The notes beneath the pieces are model-generated. The model saw only the letters and a list, made by a program, of their open reading frames with translations, was not told the origin of the DNA and searched no databases. This document shows positions 1-8,362 of a stretch of DNA of 12,000 nt, in pieces; within the stretch, counting starts at the first letter, position 1, and every line of letters begins with the position of its first letter. Made by a program: the position numbers and the translations under genes. Origin of the DNA: JBBIGV01 sp037447335 (GTDB lineage: Bacteria > Bacteroidota > Ignavibacteria > Ignavibacteriales > Ignavibacteriaceae); the NCBI GenBank assembly GCA_037447335.1, contig JBBIGV010000087.1, forward strand, positions 1 through 12,000. The letters run 5' to 3'.

Positions 1-124
1 CACCGAGAGATGACCGGAAATAAAAGTAAAGGATAAGAGTATTAGTTGCTAAGAAGCTTAAAATAGTTCGGGCAGTGATGCCTGGTTAACCTGATATTAA
101 ATTATACAAAGTTAAAACAATAAA

Positions 125-180
125 GGAAACCACAGCGACCCGCAGGTATGTCCGGGGGTTCGGAGGTGTGAACCGCTTCC
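125..180. other. GC-rich foldable patch just past the ykgJ-like gene
   Basis: This 56-base stretch is much richer in G and C than its surroundings. Its outer ends GGAA and TTCC can pair, CACA can pair with TGTG inside them, and ACCC with GGGGT further in; an alternative local stem is GGTTC with GAACC around an 8-base loop. Read on the minus strand it directly follows the stop of the cysteine-cluster gene and is followed by a T-rich run, so it may act as that gene's terminator or 3' structure. It does not fit a tRNA, 5S rRNA or SRP RNA. The remaining bases 1-124 hold nothing I recognise. Confidence 0.3.
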
Positions 181-545
181 TATTTTTTCATCTCTTCAAT
201 CAACTGATTTCCCTTATCCCAAACGCGCAAATCTATCCTTCCAAGCTGATGAAGCTGCATTGCTGCGGTGAAGTCATATTTAAGTGCAAGCGGTCGGCAG
301 TCTGCACTTCTGCATAATGAGGGTGCTCTGCCATGTATGCTGCACCCGTTCTCTTCAAGATAAATGCAATCACCGTTTGGCTTATGTGCAAGCATTAATG
401 CACCCGGAATATATGGATGCGGCTCTGTTAAATATTCTTTTGGATCATCATCCTTAGTCAATCTTACAGCATCACCCTGGCAGCACAGGGTGCAGCCGTT
501 ACAGGGCACAAACTTCGTCTTATAATTCCGTTTCTTCTGGCTCAT
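180..545 (-). CDS. YkgJ-family cysteine cluster protein (putative metal-binding)
   Basis: The predicted 121-residue protein carries the signature of the YkgJ/CxxCxxCC family, annotated in databases as a putative zinc- or iron-chelating domain of unknown role. Visible cysteines are C15, C18, C21 and C22 (CNGCTLCC), then C60, C68, C78 and C83; the last group lies in NGCSIHGRAPSLCRSADCR. Eight cysteines arranged as a CxxCxxCC block followed by Cys-rich spacing is typical of the family, and about 120 residues is a normal length. There is no signal peptide or membrane segment, so it is probably cytoplasmic. The ATG start is the first codon of the frame; no strong Shine-Dalgarno site precedes it. 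It stands alone, divergent from the efflux operon. The family call is firm, but the biochemical function is unknown. Confidence 0.88.
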   Translation of the reverse strand: MSQKKRNYKTKFVPCNGCTLCCQGDAVRLTKDDDPKEYLTEPHPYIPGALMLAHKPNGDCIYLEENGCSIHGRAPSLCRSADCRPLALKYDFTAAMQLHQLGRIDLRVWDKGNQLIEEMKK

Positions 546-950
546 TGTTACACGAATAATTGTTTACGGCTACAAAATTTCAGCAGTAATATACTACTTG
601 TCAGTAAAAATTATTTGACCTGCTGGTCTTACATCAGGAAGTATTAAATGAATTTTTTTATTTATCATTCATAAGTAACACAGGGCACAAATTTTTACCG
701 TTCATAATATTTTTCTTTACTTATTACCTCCGCTATGCATAATTTAGCATTGTAAAAATTTGAAAATGTTGAATGACAAAACCACAGAGTGTGTGGGAAT
801 TGAAACAGCGAGGGGAGAAGGTCTCTCTCAGTAATCGTTGCAGCATTATGTTTTATTCAGCGAGGTTCATACCCCATCACCAATATCTGCTTTTACAACG
901 GAATAAAAAACTATGCTAATTTTAAAAATCATTAATAATACAGGGGCTGA
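546..950. other. 405-base divergent intergenic region, no gene recognised
   Basis: This gap separates the minus-strand cysteine-cluster gene from the plus-strand efflux operon and must contain the promoters of both. It is AT-rich, and I found no convincing sigma-70 or Bacteroidota-type promoter pair with correct spacing, no operator palindrome and no regulator gene. A 48-codon open frame at 773-919 has no family resemblance and poor start context, so I do not call it. The purine-rich AGGGG at 942-946 just before the ATG at 951 is the likely ribosome binding site of the first efflux gene. Confidence 0.5.
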
Positions 951-2381
951 ATGAAATTAAGATTAACCGGATTACTAATAACTGTATTATTCTTCCTGAT
1001 CATTTCAAAGAACTTATATTCACAGCAAGTTACCTTCACAATTGATACTGCAATTGAAACTGCATTAGAAAACAACCGGGAAGTAAAAATAGCTTTTATG
1101 AACGTGCAAAAAGCTGATGCAGCCGTTAGTGAAGCATTCGGCTATGCGCTTCCTTCTGTTGACCTTACCGCAAACTATTACCGCTTTGTGAGAAAACCGA
1201 AAATGCCATTCCCTGATTTTGAAGCGCTGCTCACAAATGCAACTTATGGAATTCTTTTTGAAGAGAATGTAATCCCGCGGGACGATAATAAATTCAAACC
1301 TATCAGCACTTTGCTGCAATCTTTTGTTCAAACGAATAATTATGAAGCGAGTGTTCAGGTAACGCAAACCTTATTCAGCTCTGCTGTATTTCGTGGTATC
1401 GGGTCTTCGAAAATTTATTACCAGCTTGCAAAACAGGATTACTGCAACACAGTGTCAAAAACTATTCTTACAACCCGGCAGGCGTTTTACGGAGCGCTGC
1501 TTTCGAAACAACTATATGAAATTACAAAAGCCAGTTTAGATAATGCCGAAAAAAATCTTCGTAACGTGAAAGCATTATACGAACAGGGATTTGTTTCAGA
1601 GTTTGATGCATTACAGGCTGAAGTGCAGGCAGAAAACATACGACCAGCGGTTCTTCAAATGGAAAATATGTACCGCGATACAAAAGAAAAACTTAAAATT
1701 GTTATGGGAATTGATCAGGCTGCAGATATTGAGGTGAGCGGCGAATTCAAATATGAAAACGAATCTCTTCCGGATGTTGACGAGCTTGTTGAAGAAGCGC
1801 TTAAATCCAATACCGGAATAAAAACGTTGGATTTAAAAATGCAGGTAGATGATGCCTTCATTGATCTTTACAGGGCAGAGTACTGGCCTAACCTGGCTGC
1901 TTTCGGTAATTTCACCTATGCAGGCTCGGCTGATAACTGGAAGTTTCAGAATTATTCTTCCGCTACAATCGGATTAGGTTTTTCAATGAATCTTTTCGCA
2001 GGCGGCAAATCAAAACAGCGGGTTGAACAGGCACACATAACTGCTCTTCAGACTGAAGAACAATTAAAACAACTTAAAGATTTTATTGCATCGGAAGTTA
2101 AAGGCAAAGTAAATGAGATTGCCAGGGTAAAATCAACTATCGAAGCACAGCAGCGAAATGTAACGCTCGCTGAAAAGGCTTACGATATTGCTCTGGTAAG
2201 ATATAAAGAGGGAACCGGCAGTCAGCTTGAAATTCAGAATGCGGATATGTCGTTAAGACAGGCAAGAACTAATTTGCTTCAATCAATCTACAGCTACAAA
2301 GTCACTATGTTCGAGCTTGATCAGCTATTAGGTAAAATAGATCCGGAGCATCAGGATGTTCTCAGAAGAATTGAACAATAA
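951..2381 (+). CDS. TolC-family outer membrane efflux protein
   Basis: This 476-residue protein begins with a typical Sec signal peptide (residues about 1-25: short basic start, hydrophobic run LLITVLFFLII, then NLYS before QQ). The rest has the two-fold repeated pattern of outer-membrane efflux proteins: long amphipathic helices with regular Ala/Gln/Glu/Lys spacing (for example ENREVKIAFMNVQKADAAV near residue 42 and QQRNVTLAEKAYDIALVRYKEG near 403) and beta segments with alternating aromatics (PNLAAFGNFTYAGS near residue 313). In this family a trimer forms a beta-barrel in the outer membrane and an alpha-helical tunnel across the periplasm. It is the first gene of the operon, 31 bases before the adaptor start, which fits a dedicated channel for the downstream pump. 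AGGGG lies 4 bases before the ATG. The length is normal for the family. The substrate is unknown. Confidence 0.93.
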   Translation: MKLRLTGLLITVLFFLIISKNLYSQQVTFTIDTAIETALENNREVKIAFMNVQKADAAVSEAFGYALPSVDLTANYYRFVRKPKMPFPDFEALLTNATYGILFEENVIPRDDNKFKPISTLLQSFVQTNNYEASVQVTQTLFSSAVFRGIGSSKIYYQLAKQDYCNTVSKTILTTRQAFYGALLSKQLYEITKASLDNAEKNLRNVKALYEQGFVSEFDALQAEVQAENIRPAVLQMENMYRDTKEKLKIVMGIDQAADIEVSGEFKYENESLPDVDELVEEALKSNTGIKTLDLKMQVDDAFIDLYRAEYWPNLAAFGNFTYAGSADNWKFQNYSSATIGLGFSMNLFAGGKSKQRVEQAHITALQTEEQLKQLKDFIASEVKGKVNEIARVKSTIEAQQRNVTLAEKAYDIALVRYKEGTGSQLEIQNADMSLRQARTNLLQSIYSYKVTMFELDQLLGKIDPEHQDVLRRIEQ

Positions 2382-2412
2382 AAATTATGACCTATATATG
2401 GAGAAAGTTTTT

Positions 2413-3450
2413 ATGAAATGGCGATTTATTATTTCACTTACTCTCTTATCAGCGGCTTTAATTCTGCTTAACGGATGCGGCAGTGGTGAAGCGGAAAATA
2501 ATCAGAGTCTTGAAGAGATCAGATCAGAGCGGGGTGTGCCGGTTCAAATTGAAGTTGTGCAGCCCCGTTCATTCGAAAAATATCTGAGCTACTTTTCAAA
2601 GCTAGCGGGTATCAAAGAAGCTACAAAAGGCGCTATGGTCGGTGGAAAAATTCAGAAAATAAGGAACAGGATCGGGGATTATGTTAATGAAGGCTCTGTA
2701 GTTGTTGAATTCCCTACCGATGTTCCTTCGATGCAGTATGAGCAGGCAAAAACAGCATATGAAAATGCAAAGCGCAATTACGAGAGAATGAAAGCTCTCC
2801 TTGCAGCCGGCGAAACTTCGCAATCAAATTATGATGCCGTTGAAATGCAATACATAGTGGCTAAACGAAACTTCGAATCTGTAAAGCAGGTGCTATTTAT
2901 TGATGCACCGTTCAGCGGGACGATCATTGACATCAAAGTAAATGAGGGAGACTACGTAAAAAATGAAGCCTATCTCTTTACAATTGCCCAGCTTCAAAAA
3001 ATGCGGGCTAAAATATGGGTGTCTGAAAAAGAAATTTCTTTCTTCAAAAAAGGGATGAAAGCAGTTGCTGATATCGGAGGAAAAGAATTTACCGGCACAG
3101 TTGCAGAAATCTCAATGGCAATAGACCCTTACAAGCAGGCTTTCTTTGTTGGGGTTGAGTTTGATAACTCAAAAAGAGAATTAAAAAGTGGTGTTACTGC
3201 TGATATTAAGGTTCTCGTTTACAGTAACCCGAAGGCTATAGTAATCCAGAGAAATCTTATTTCCTCAGACAGTCAGGGCTATTTCGTTTATTTAGAAAAA
3301 GATAACACTGCACACAAAAGATACCTCACTACCGGTCAGGAAAGCGGGATTGATATTGAAGTTCTGAGCGGATTGCAGGAAGGCGACCGGTTGATTACAG
3401 GCGGCGCCGCACAGCTTGAGGATGGAATTAAAGTTAACGTGATCAAATAA
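2413..3450 (+). CDS. RND efflux periplasmic adaptor subunit (membrane fusion lipoprotein)
   Basis: From ATG 2413 the product is 345 residues. I prefer this start to the upstream in-frame ATGs at 2356 and 2398. It places a basic-plus-hydrophobic signal directly at the N terminus, ending in lipobox L-N-G-C with C22 as the lipidated cysteine; GGAG at 2400-2403 sits 9 bases upstream; and it avoids overlap with the preceding gene. Domain order is the usual one for membrane fusion proteins: half a lipoyl domain (about 75-100, GGKIQKIRNRIGDYVNEG), an alpha-helical hairpin (about 107-162, rich in Ala/Glu/Lys), the second lipoyl half (about 162-182, FIDAPFSGTIIDIKVNEGDYV), a beta-barrel, and a membrane-proximal domain ending in QLEDGIKVNVIK. 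It bridges the pump and the TolC channel in the periplasm, anchored by lipid. The RND gene follows after 11 bases. Confidence 0.92.
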   Translation: MKWRFIISLTLLSAALILLNGCGSGEAENNQSLEEIRSERGVPVQIEVVQPRSFEKYLSYFSKLAGIKEATKGAMVGGKIQKIRNRIGDYVNEGSVVVEFPTDVPSMQYEQAKTAYENAKRNYERMKALLAAGETSQSNYDAVEMQYIVAKRNFESVKQVLFIDAPFSGTIIDIKVNEGDYVKNEAYLFTIAQLQKMRAKIWVSEKEISFFKKGMKAVADIGGKEFTGTVAEISMAIDPYKQAFFVGVEFDNSKRELKSGVTADIKVLVYSNPKAIVIQRNLISSDSQGYFVYLEKDNTAHKRYLTTGQESGIDIEVLSGLQEGDRLITGGAAQLEDGIKVNVIK

Positions 3451-3455
3451 AGGGA
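3451..3455 (+). promoter_or_regulatory. Ribosome binding site of the RND pump gene
   Basis: AGGGA lies 6 bases before ATG 3462, in the 11-base gap after the adaptor stop. It supports translation of the pump from the same transcript as the two upstream genes. Confidence 0.6.
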
Positions 3456-3461
3456 CCAAAA

Positions 3462-6400
3462 ATGTTTCTAGCTAAAATTTCTCTCAATCGTCCCGTAATG
3501 ACCACGGTGGGTATTCTCGCCTTTCTCATTTTCGGTATAATCGCTTTTTTCAAACTAAATCTTAATCTCCAGCCGGATGTTGAAATACCGTTCGTTACAA
3601 TATCTACCATCTATCCCGGTGCCGGTCCAAAAGAAGTTGAAACTCTTATCACAAAAAGAATCGAAGAAGTTGTTTCTACCATCAGCCAGATAGAAAGAAT
3701 GGAATCATTTTCGCTTGATGGTATGTCGATCATTATAATAGAGTTTCAGATCGGTAAAGATGTAAACGTAGCGAATCAGGAAGTAAAAGATAAAGTAGAT
3801 GAAATTCTGATTGAGCTTCCCGATGATGCAAAAACACCAATCGTTCAAAAGGTAGATTTAAAATCCTTTCCTGTAGTAGATGTTATTCTCAGCGGCGACC
3901 TCGATTCAAGACAGCTTTATGAAATTGCAGATAAAATTCTGAAGGACCGTTTCTCTCAGATTGAAGGCGTTGCAAAAGTTCAGATAACAGGCGGGCAGGA
4001 GCGTGAAATCAGAGTTGAACTTGACAACAAAACAGTTTATGAAAATATTATTTCTTTTCCGCAGCTTAGTCAGATTTTATCTATACACAACATGGATATT
4101 CCCGGCGGCTACTTCCAGGTTGGCAGCCAGGAATATACAGTAAGACTCGACGGTCAGTTCAGAGACCCGGAAACTATAAAAGAGCTTGAAATTCCAACCG
4201 CGTTCGGACCCAAAAAACTTCGCCAGATCGCTAACGTTATCGACGGCGGTAAAGATATAAGACAAAGATCGATTTATTTTGATAACTTAACCAAAACACG
4301 AAATGAAAATGTTGTAAGACTCGGAATTGTAAAAAGCGCCGAGGGCAACATAGTTCAGGTTGCTGAAGCAATAAAAAATTCGCTGCCGGATATACGAACT
4401 GCTGTGCCCGAAGGATGTTCAATTGAAATTGTAAGCGATCACTCAGTTTATGTTGAAAGCAGTGTGAACGATACAATGAGCAACATTATTCTTGGTGTGA
4501 TATTCACAGGAATAGTTCTGTTTATATTTTTACATGACTGGCGGTCAACTCTTATCATTGCCCTCTCAATGCCTACTTCTATAATCTCAACTTTTCTTTT
4601 ATTCCAGGTGTTTGGGCTTACTCTTAATATGATGACGCTGATGGGATTGTCTGTATCAGTCGGTGTGCTGGTTGCAAATTCTATCGTAGTGCTCGAAAAT
4701 ATTTTCAGGTTTAAGAAAATGGGGCAGTCAACCATTCAGGCATCCTACAATGGTACAAAAGAAGTTGCTGTTGCAGTAATCGCAGCAACTTTAACAAATA
4801 TAGTCGTCTTTCTTCCGATAGCTAACATGTCATCTTTGGTAGGGATGTGGTTGAAGGAGCTGGCGCTTGCCGCAGTATTTGCTACTATCTTTTCTTTAAT
4901 TATGTCCTTCACATTAACCCCGATGCTTGCATCCTTTATCCTTTCAAAAGAACATAAAGCAGGCAAACTTAAAGAGGCATTCAACCGGTTTGAAGTAAAA
5001 CAAACTAATCTCTATCGTAAATGGCTTGCATGGGTATTGAAGAACAAACTGATCAGCAGTGGAGTGGTTATTTCTTCTTTCGTGCTGCTTGTTTTTACAT
5101 TTGCAGCATTCGGACCTCATCTCGGATTCGAGTTCCTTCCGGCAGGGGACGATGGAAAAATAAAAATTGAAGTTGAACTGCCCGAAGGTTTTAACCTCGA
5201 TGCAACTGCTAAAGTTATGTTTGAAATAGAGAACAGGATAAAGAAATTTGATGAGGTTGAATTGATCCTAACCGATCTCGGACGAATGAGCGAACTGGAT
5301 ATCGGTTCAAACATGGCAAGAATGGATATTCAGCTCTCGGATGTGAAGGAAAGAGATATTCACGTACAGGAAATGATTTCGGTTTTCGTTAAAGAGCTTT
5401 CGGATGTTCCTAACACAAGAATTAAAGTTGACCTTGCCTCGCAGATGGGCGGACCGGGCGCACCTGTGGAATTTTTCCTTATGGGACAGGATCTCGATGA
5501 ACTCGAAAAATATAAAGATGAAATAGTAGCGCGGGTTAAAGATGTTCCCGGTTTAATAAACTTCGATCAAAGCTCGCGCGCAGGTAAACCGGAAATTACC
5601 GTTTATCCGATAAGAGAAAAATTGAATGATGCCGGTGTAAGCGTAATGGACCTCGCTTTTACTTTGCGGGCTGGTATAGAGGGAATTCAATCATCAAAAT
5701 ACAGAGAACTTGGTGACGAATACGATATCACCGTTACACTTGATGATGCTTCCGTTGATGCGCCTGAAAAAATTGGTAATATAACTGTTGCCACCCAGCT
5801 TGGCGCAATGAGATTATCGCAGCTTGCCGATGTAAGGTTCACTACCGGTTATACGAAGATTCTGCACAGGGATAAATTTACATCTATACAGTTTACCGGC
5901 TCACCCGCTGCAAACGTGCCGCTTGGTAATATTACAAGTGAAATAGACCGCAGACTTGCAGATCTTGAACTGCCTCCCGGTTATTACATAAGATGGGGCG
6001 GTAATGTTAAAATGATGACTGACATGATCGAAGATATGATCTTCGCCTTTTTCCTCGCGGTGCTTTTAACTTATATGCTTCTTGCGGCAATACTTGAAAG
6101 CTTCTGGCAGCCGGTGCTGATCATGCTTACAGTAGTGCTTGCAATGATAGGCGTAGTCTTCTCACTCTTTATTACAAATACATCATTCAGCGTTACATCT
6201 TTAATGGCTATAATAATGCTTATCGGTATTGTAGTGAACAATGCAATCCTTATGCTCGATTACACCAACGAGCTTGTTCGGGGAAAAAGTTACACTGCCA
6301 GGGATGCGCTGCTCGAAGCTTGCACAACAAAGTTGAAACCGATTTTAATGTCAACCACCGCTATCATACTCGGTATGCTGCCGCTTGCGCTTGGAATTGG

Positions 6401-6554
6401 TGATGCAGGTAAAGAAATGCGAATTCCTCTTGGTGTTGTTGCCATCGGCGGACTTGCAGTATCAAGTGTACTTACACTTTATGTTATACCTGCTATTTAC
6501 TTTATAACATCAAAAGCAGGTGTTAAAATCAGAACGAGAGAAAAAGTAGTTTAA
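3462..6554 (+). CDS. RND-family (AcrB/HAE1-like) efflux pump permease with altered proton-relay residues
   Basis: A 1030-residue protein with the full RND layout: TM1 near residues 12-31; a first periplasmic porter region opening with NLQPDVEIPFVTISTIYPGA (35-54); TM2-TM6 around 336-495; an amphipathic stretch and TM7 near 530-550; a second porter region; and TM8-TM12 around 858-1015. This length is typical of AcrB-type pumps. It would export substrates together with the adaptor and TolC protein encoded just upstream. By motif alignment to E. coli AcrB, the TM4 pair D407/D408 corresponds to A405/N406 (GVLVANSIVVLENI), TM10 K940 to N926 (GIVVNNAIL), R971 to K957 and T978 to S964. The usual proton-carrying aspartates are therefore absent while the rest of the protein looks intact. 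It could be a subfamily with another coupling ion or mechanism. The substrate class is not deducible. Confidence 0.93.
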   Translation: MFLAKISLNRPVMTTVGILAFLIFGIIAFFKLNLNLQPDVEIPFVTISTIYPGAGPKEVETLITKRIEEVVSTISQIERMESFSLDGMSIIIIEFQIGKDVNVANQEVKDKVDEILIELPDDAKTPIVQKVDLKSFPVVDVILSGDLDSRQLYEIADKILKDRFSQIEGVAKVQITGGQEREIRVELDNKTVYENIISFPQLSQILSIHNMDIPGGYFQVGSQEYTVRLDGQFRDPETIKELEIPTAFGPKKLRQIANVIDGGKDIRQRSIYFDNLTKTRNENVVRLGIVKSAEGNIVQVAEAIKNSLPDIRTAVPEGCSIEIVSDHSVYVESSVNDTMSNIILGVIFTGIVLFIFLHDWRSTLIIALSMPTSIISTFLLFQVFGLTLNMMTLMGLSVSVGVLVANSIVVLENIFRFKKMGQSTIQASYNGTKEVAVAVIAATLTNIVVFLPIANMSSLVGMWLKELALAAVFATIFSLIMSFTLTPMLASFILSKEHKAGKLKEAFNRFEVKQTNLYRKWLAWVLKNKLISSGVVISSFVLLVFTFAAFGPHLGFEFLPAGDDGKIKIEVELPEGFNLDATAKVMFEIENRIKKFDEVELILTDLGRMSELDIGSNMARMDIQLSDVKERDIHVQEMISVFVKELSDVPNTRIKVDLASQMGGPGAPVEFFLMGQDLDELEKYKDEIVARVKDVPGLINFDQSSRAGKPEITVYPIREKLNDAGVSVMDLAFTLRAGIEGIQSSKYRELGDEYDITVTLDDASVDAPEKIGNITVATQLGAMRLSQLADVRFTTGYTKILHRDKFTSIQFTGSPAANVPLGNITSEIDRRLADLELPPGYYIRWGGNVKMMTDMIEDMIFAFFLAVLLTYMLLAAILESFWQPVLIMLTVVLAMIGVVFSLFITNTSFSVTSLMAIIMLIGIVVNNAILMLDYTNELVRGKSYTARDALLEACTTKLKPILMSTTAIILGMLPLALGIGDAGKEMRIPLGVVAIGGLAVSSVLTLYVIPAIYFITSKAGVKIRTREKVV

Positions 6555-6571
6555 TTTATAAGTTAACCTGG

Positions 6572-6591
6572 AACAATACTGTATTGTTTTT
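6572..6591 (+). terminator. Probable terminator of the efflux operon
   Basis: Eighteen bases after the pump stop codon, AACAATA (6572-6578) and TATTGTT (6582-6588) form a perfect 7-pair stem around a CTG loop, and the T run continues to 6591. The stem is AT-rich and therefore weak, but its position and U-tail fit rho-independent termination. Confidence 0.5.
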
Positions 6592-6777
6592 CCTGTCCGG
6601 ACGTTTCGGGTTAGCTTATATTATTCCCCCCACATTACAAATTTATTGCAATGTTTAAGTATCTGACGTTATCTTGAAACCGATATTTATAAAAGAAATT
6701 TTGAAATCTGCACAACTCATCAGGATTAAACCTGTAATAGTCAGGCATTCCAAAAATAAAATCGAAAATGTATTTAT

Positions 6778-8160
6778 CTACCTCAACGCTTCTACATCAT
6801 CAATAGTTTTTGGAATGGGTTTACCAAGAACTCTGTGTCCTCTCTTATCAACCACGATATTATCTTCTATCCTTATTCCGCCAAAATTTTTATAGCGTTC
6901 AACCTTTTCATAATTAATGAACTTCGTATGCTTCTTTTCAGCTTTCCATTTATCAATTAATTCAGGAATAAAATAAATGCCTGGCTCGACTGTAAAAACA
7001 AAACCCGGTTGTAATGGACGTGCAAGCCTGAGATATGCAAGCCCGAACTGATCACTTCGTTTTACTTCTTTACTGTATCCGACGAAGTTTTCGCCAAGCC
7101 CTTCCATATCGTGCACATCAAGCCCGAGCATATGACCAAGTCCGTGCGGAAAAAACAGTGCGTGCGCGCCTGCATTTACAGCTTCATTTACACTGCCTTT
7201 CATTAATCCGAGTTCACGAAGTCCGGTGGTAATAACCTTTGCCGCGTGCAGGTGTACATCTTTAAACCTTACGCCCGGTTTTATCATTTTAATTGCTTCC
7301 ATTTGAGATTTCAATACTATAGAATAAATCTCCTTTTGCCTTTGTGTAAATTTCTTGCCGGCAGGAAAAGAACGTGTAATATCGCTTGCATAATACAAAA
7401 GCGACTGCGCACCAGAATCATTCACAACAAGATCTCCATCTTTGAGCTTGTTGTCATGATAATGGTTGTGAAGAGTCTGCCCGTTTATAGAAAATATAAC
7501 CGGAAAAGAAACACCTTTACCAATCGATAGCGCAATCCCTTCTATTGCACCGGCAATTTCCCTTTCATACATACCCGGGCGTGAAACTCTCATTGCATAA
7601 GTGTGCATCTCATAAGCAATATCAAGTGCGTACTCAATTTCTTTAAGCTCCTCGCTGCTTTTTACCGAACGCTGCGCAACAACCGACTCGAGAAGCTTAA
7701 CCGAGCAGTATCTCTTAACAAATTCATGTTTTATCCCCAGCAGGGTGCTGATCATCAAAATATTGTTCCACCTGTACTGCGGAAGGTAATGAACCGCCCT
7801 GCTACCGGCAATTGCAGCATCAACAATTTCCTGTAAAGCAGAGAGCGGTTTTGAATTTTTAACACCCGCCATTACGGCTTTTTCTTTAATTGATTTCTGA
7901 GGTCCCATCCATACTATATCCTCAACTGTAAAGTCATCTCCGAAGAGATAGTCTTTATTCTCATCACAATCAATAACCCCTATAAGGTTTGCCTGGTCAA
8001 TTCCGAAATAGTAAAGAAATGTACTGTCCTGCCTGAACGCGTACATATTTGCATTATAGTTCATTGGTGATTCTTCATTGCCCGGGAAAATAATAATACC
8101 CGACTTCACGTTTTTCCTGAGTAATTGCCTGCGTTTTGTATATGTTGCCGAATCGAACAT
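6778..8160 (-). CDS. Aminopeptidase P family protein (Xaa-Pro aminopeptidase, M24B)
   Basis: The 460-residue product has the two-domain form of aminopeptidase P: an N-terminal creatinase-like domain (about 1-165, with SPMNYNANMYAFRQDSTFLYYFG) and a C-terminal pita-bread catalytic domain. All five expected dinuclear metal ligands are visible: D248 (NDSG), D260 (SDITRSF), H343 (HGLGHMLGLDVHD), E392 (VEPGIY) and E432 (IRIEDN). H339 and H350 match the other conserved histidines of E. coli PepP. The family removes the N-terminal residue when proline is second, usually with Mn2+, in the cytoplasm; no signal peptide is seen. The start is ATG 8160 rather than GTG 8166, because an ideal AAGGAG lies 7 bases before the ATG and only one base before the GTG. 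It is a single gene, divergent from the peroxidase. Family confidence is high; exact specificity (prolidase versus aminopeptidase) is less sure. Confidence 0.93.
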   Translation of the reverse strand: MFDSATYTKRRQLLRKNVKSGIIIFPGNEESPMNYNANMYAFRQDSTFLYYFGIDQANLIGVIDCDENKDYLFGDDFTVEDIVWMGPQKSIKEKAVMAGVKNSKPLSALQEIVDAAIAGSRAVHYLPQYRWNNILMISTLLGIKHEFVKRYCSVKLLESVVAQRSVKSSEELKEIEYALDIAYEMHTYAMRVSRPGMYEREIAGAIEGIALSIGKGVSFPVIFSINGQTLHNHYHDNKLKDGDLVVNDSGAQSLLYYASDITRSFPAGKKFTQRQKEIYSIVLKSQMEAIKMIKPGVRFKDVHLHAAKVITTGLRELGLMKGSVNEAVNAGAHALFFPHGLGHMLGLDVHDMEGLGENFVGYSKEVKRSDQFGLAYLRLARPLQPGFVFTVEPGIYFIPELIDKWKAEKKHTKFINYEKVERYKNFGGIRIEDNIVVDKRGHRVLGKPIPKTIDDVEALR

Positions 8161-8167
8161 GAGCACT

Positions 8168-8173
8168 CTCCTT
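8168..8173 (-). promoter_or_regulatory. Shine-Dalgarno site that fixes the aminopeptidase P start
   Basis: On the minus strand AAGGAG occurs 7 bases before ATG 8160. It is the strongest ribosome binding site in the window and rules out the GTG six bases further upstream as the real start. Confidence 0.75.
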
Positions 8174-8362
8174 CCGGAATTTAAATTGAACGATGCTTGT
8201 GGTTGTAACTTGTCATTTATAATAATTATTTGTATTTCAAACGTAAATTATGAGAGTATAGAGAGAATTTCAATTAAATCGTTTACGCAGCCAGAAAATT
8301 CTTAAACTTTTTCAGATGGATATGTGTTAAGGTATGAAACCAGTATATTTTAAGGTACTAAA

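Noticed and set aside
125..180. tRNA or 5S/SRP RNA gene in the GC-rich patch
   Set aside because: A GGTTC-like segment is present, but there is no acceptor stem of correct length, no anticodon arm, and no match to 5S or SRP core motifs that I can recognise.
773..919. 48-codon open frame upstream of the efflux operon
   Set aside because: It has no recognisable motif, no good ribosome binding site, atypical composition (Ser/Arg/His-rich end), and an open frame of this length is expected by chance in a 405-base gap.
2356..2412. Upstream start of the adaptor protein overlapping the TolC gene
   Set aside because: It would add 19 charged and polar residues before the lipoprotein signal peptide. 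ATG 2413 places the signal and lipobox correctly and has its own GGAG site.
6674..6895. 73-codon plus-strand frame after the efflux operon
   Set aside because: Most of it lies antisense to the end of the well-supported aminopeptidase P gene and it has no family resemblance.
8161..8166. GTG start of the aminopeptidase P gene at 8166
   Set aside because: The only strong Shine-Dalgarno site is one base from this GTG and 7 bases from ATG 8160, so the ATG is the functional start.
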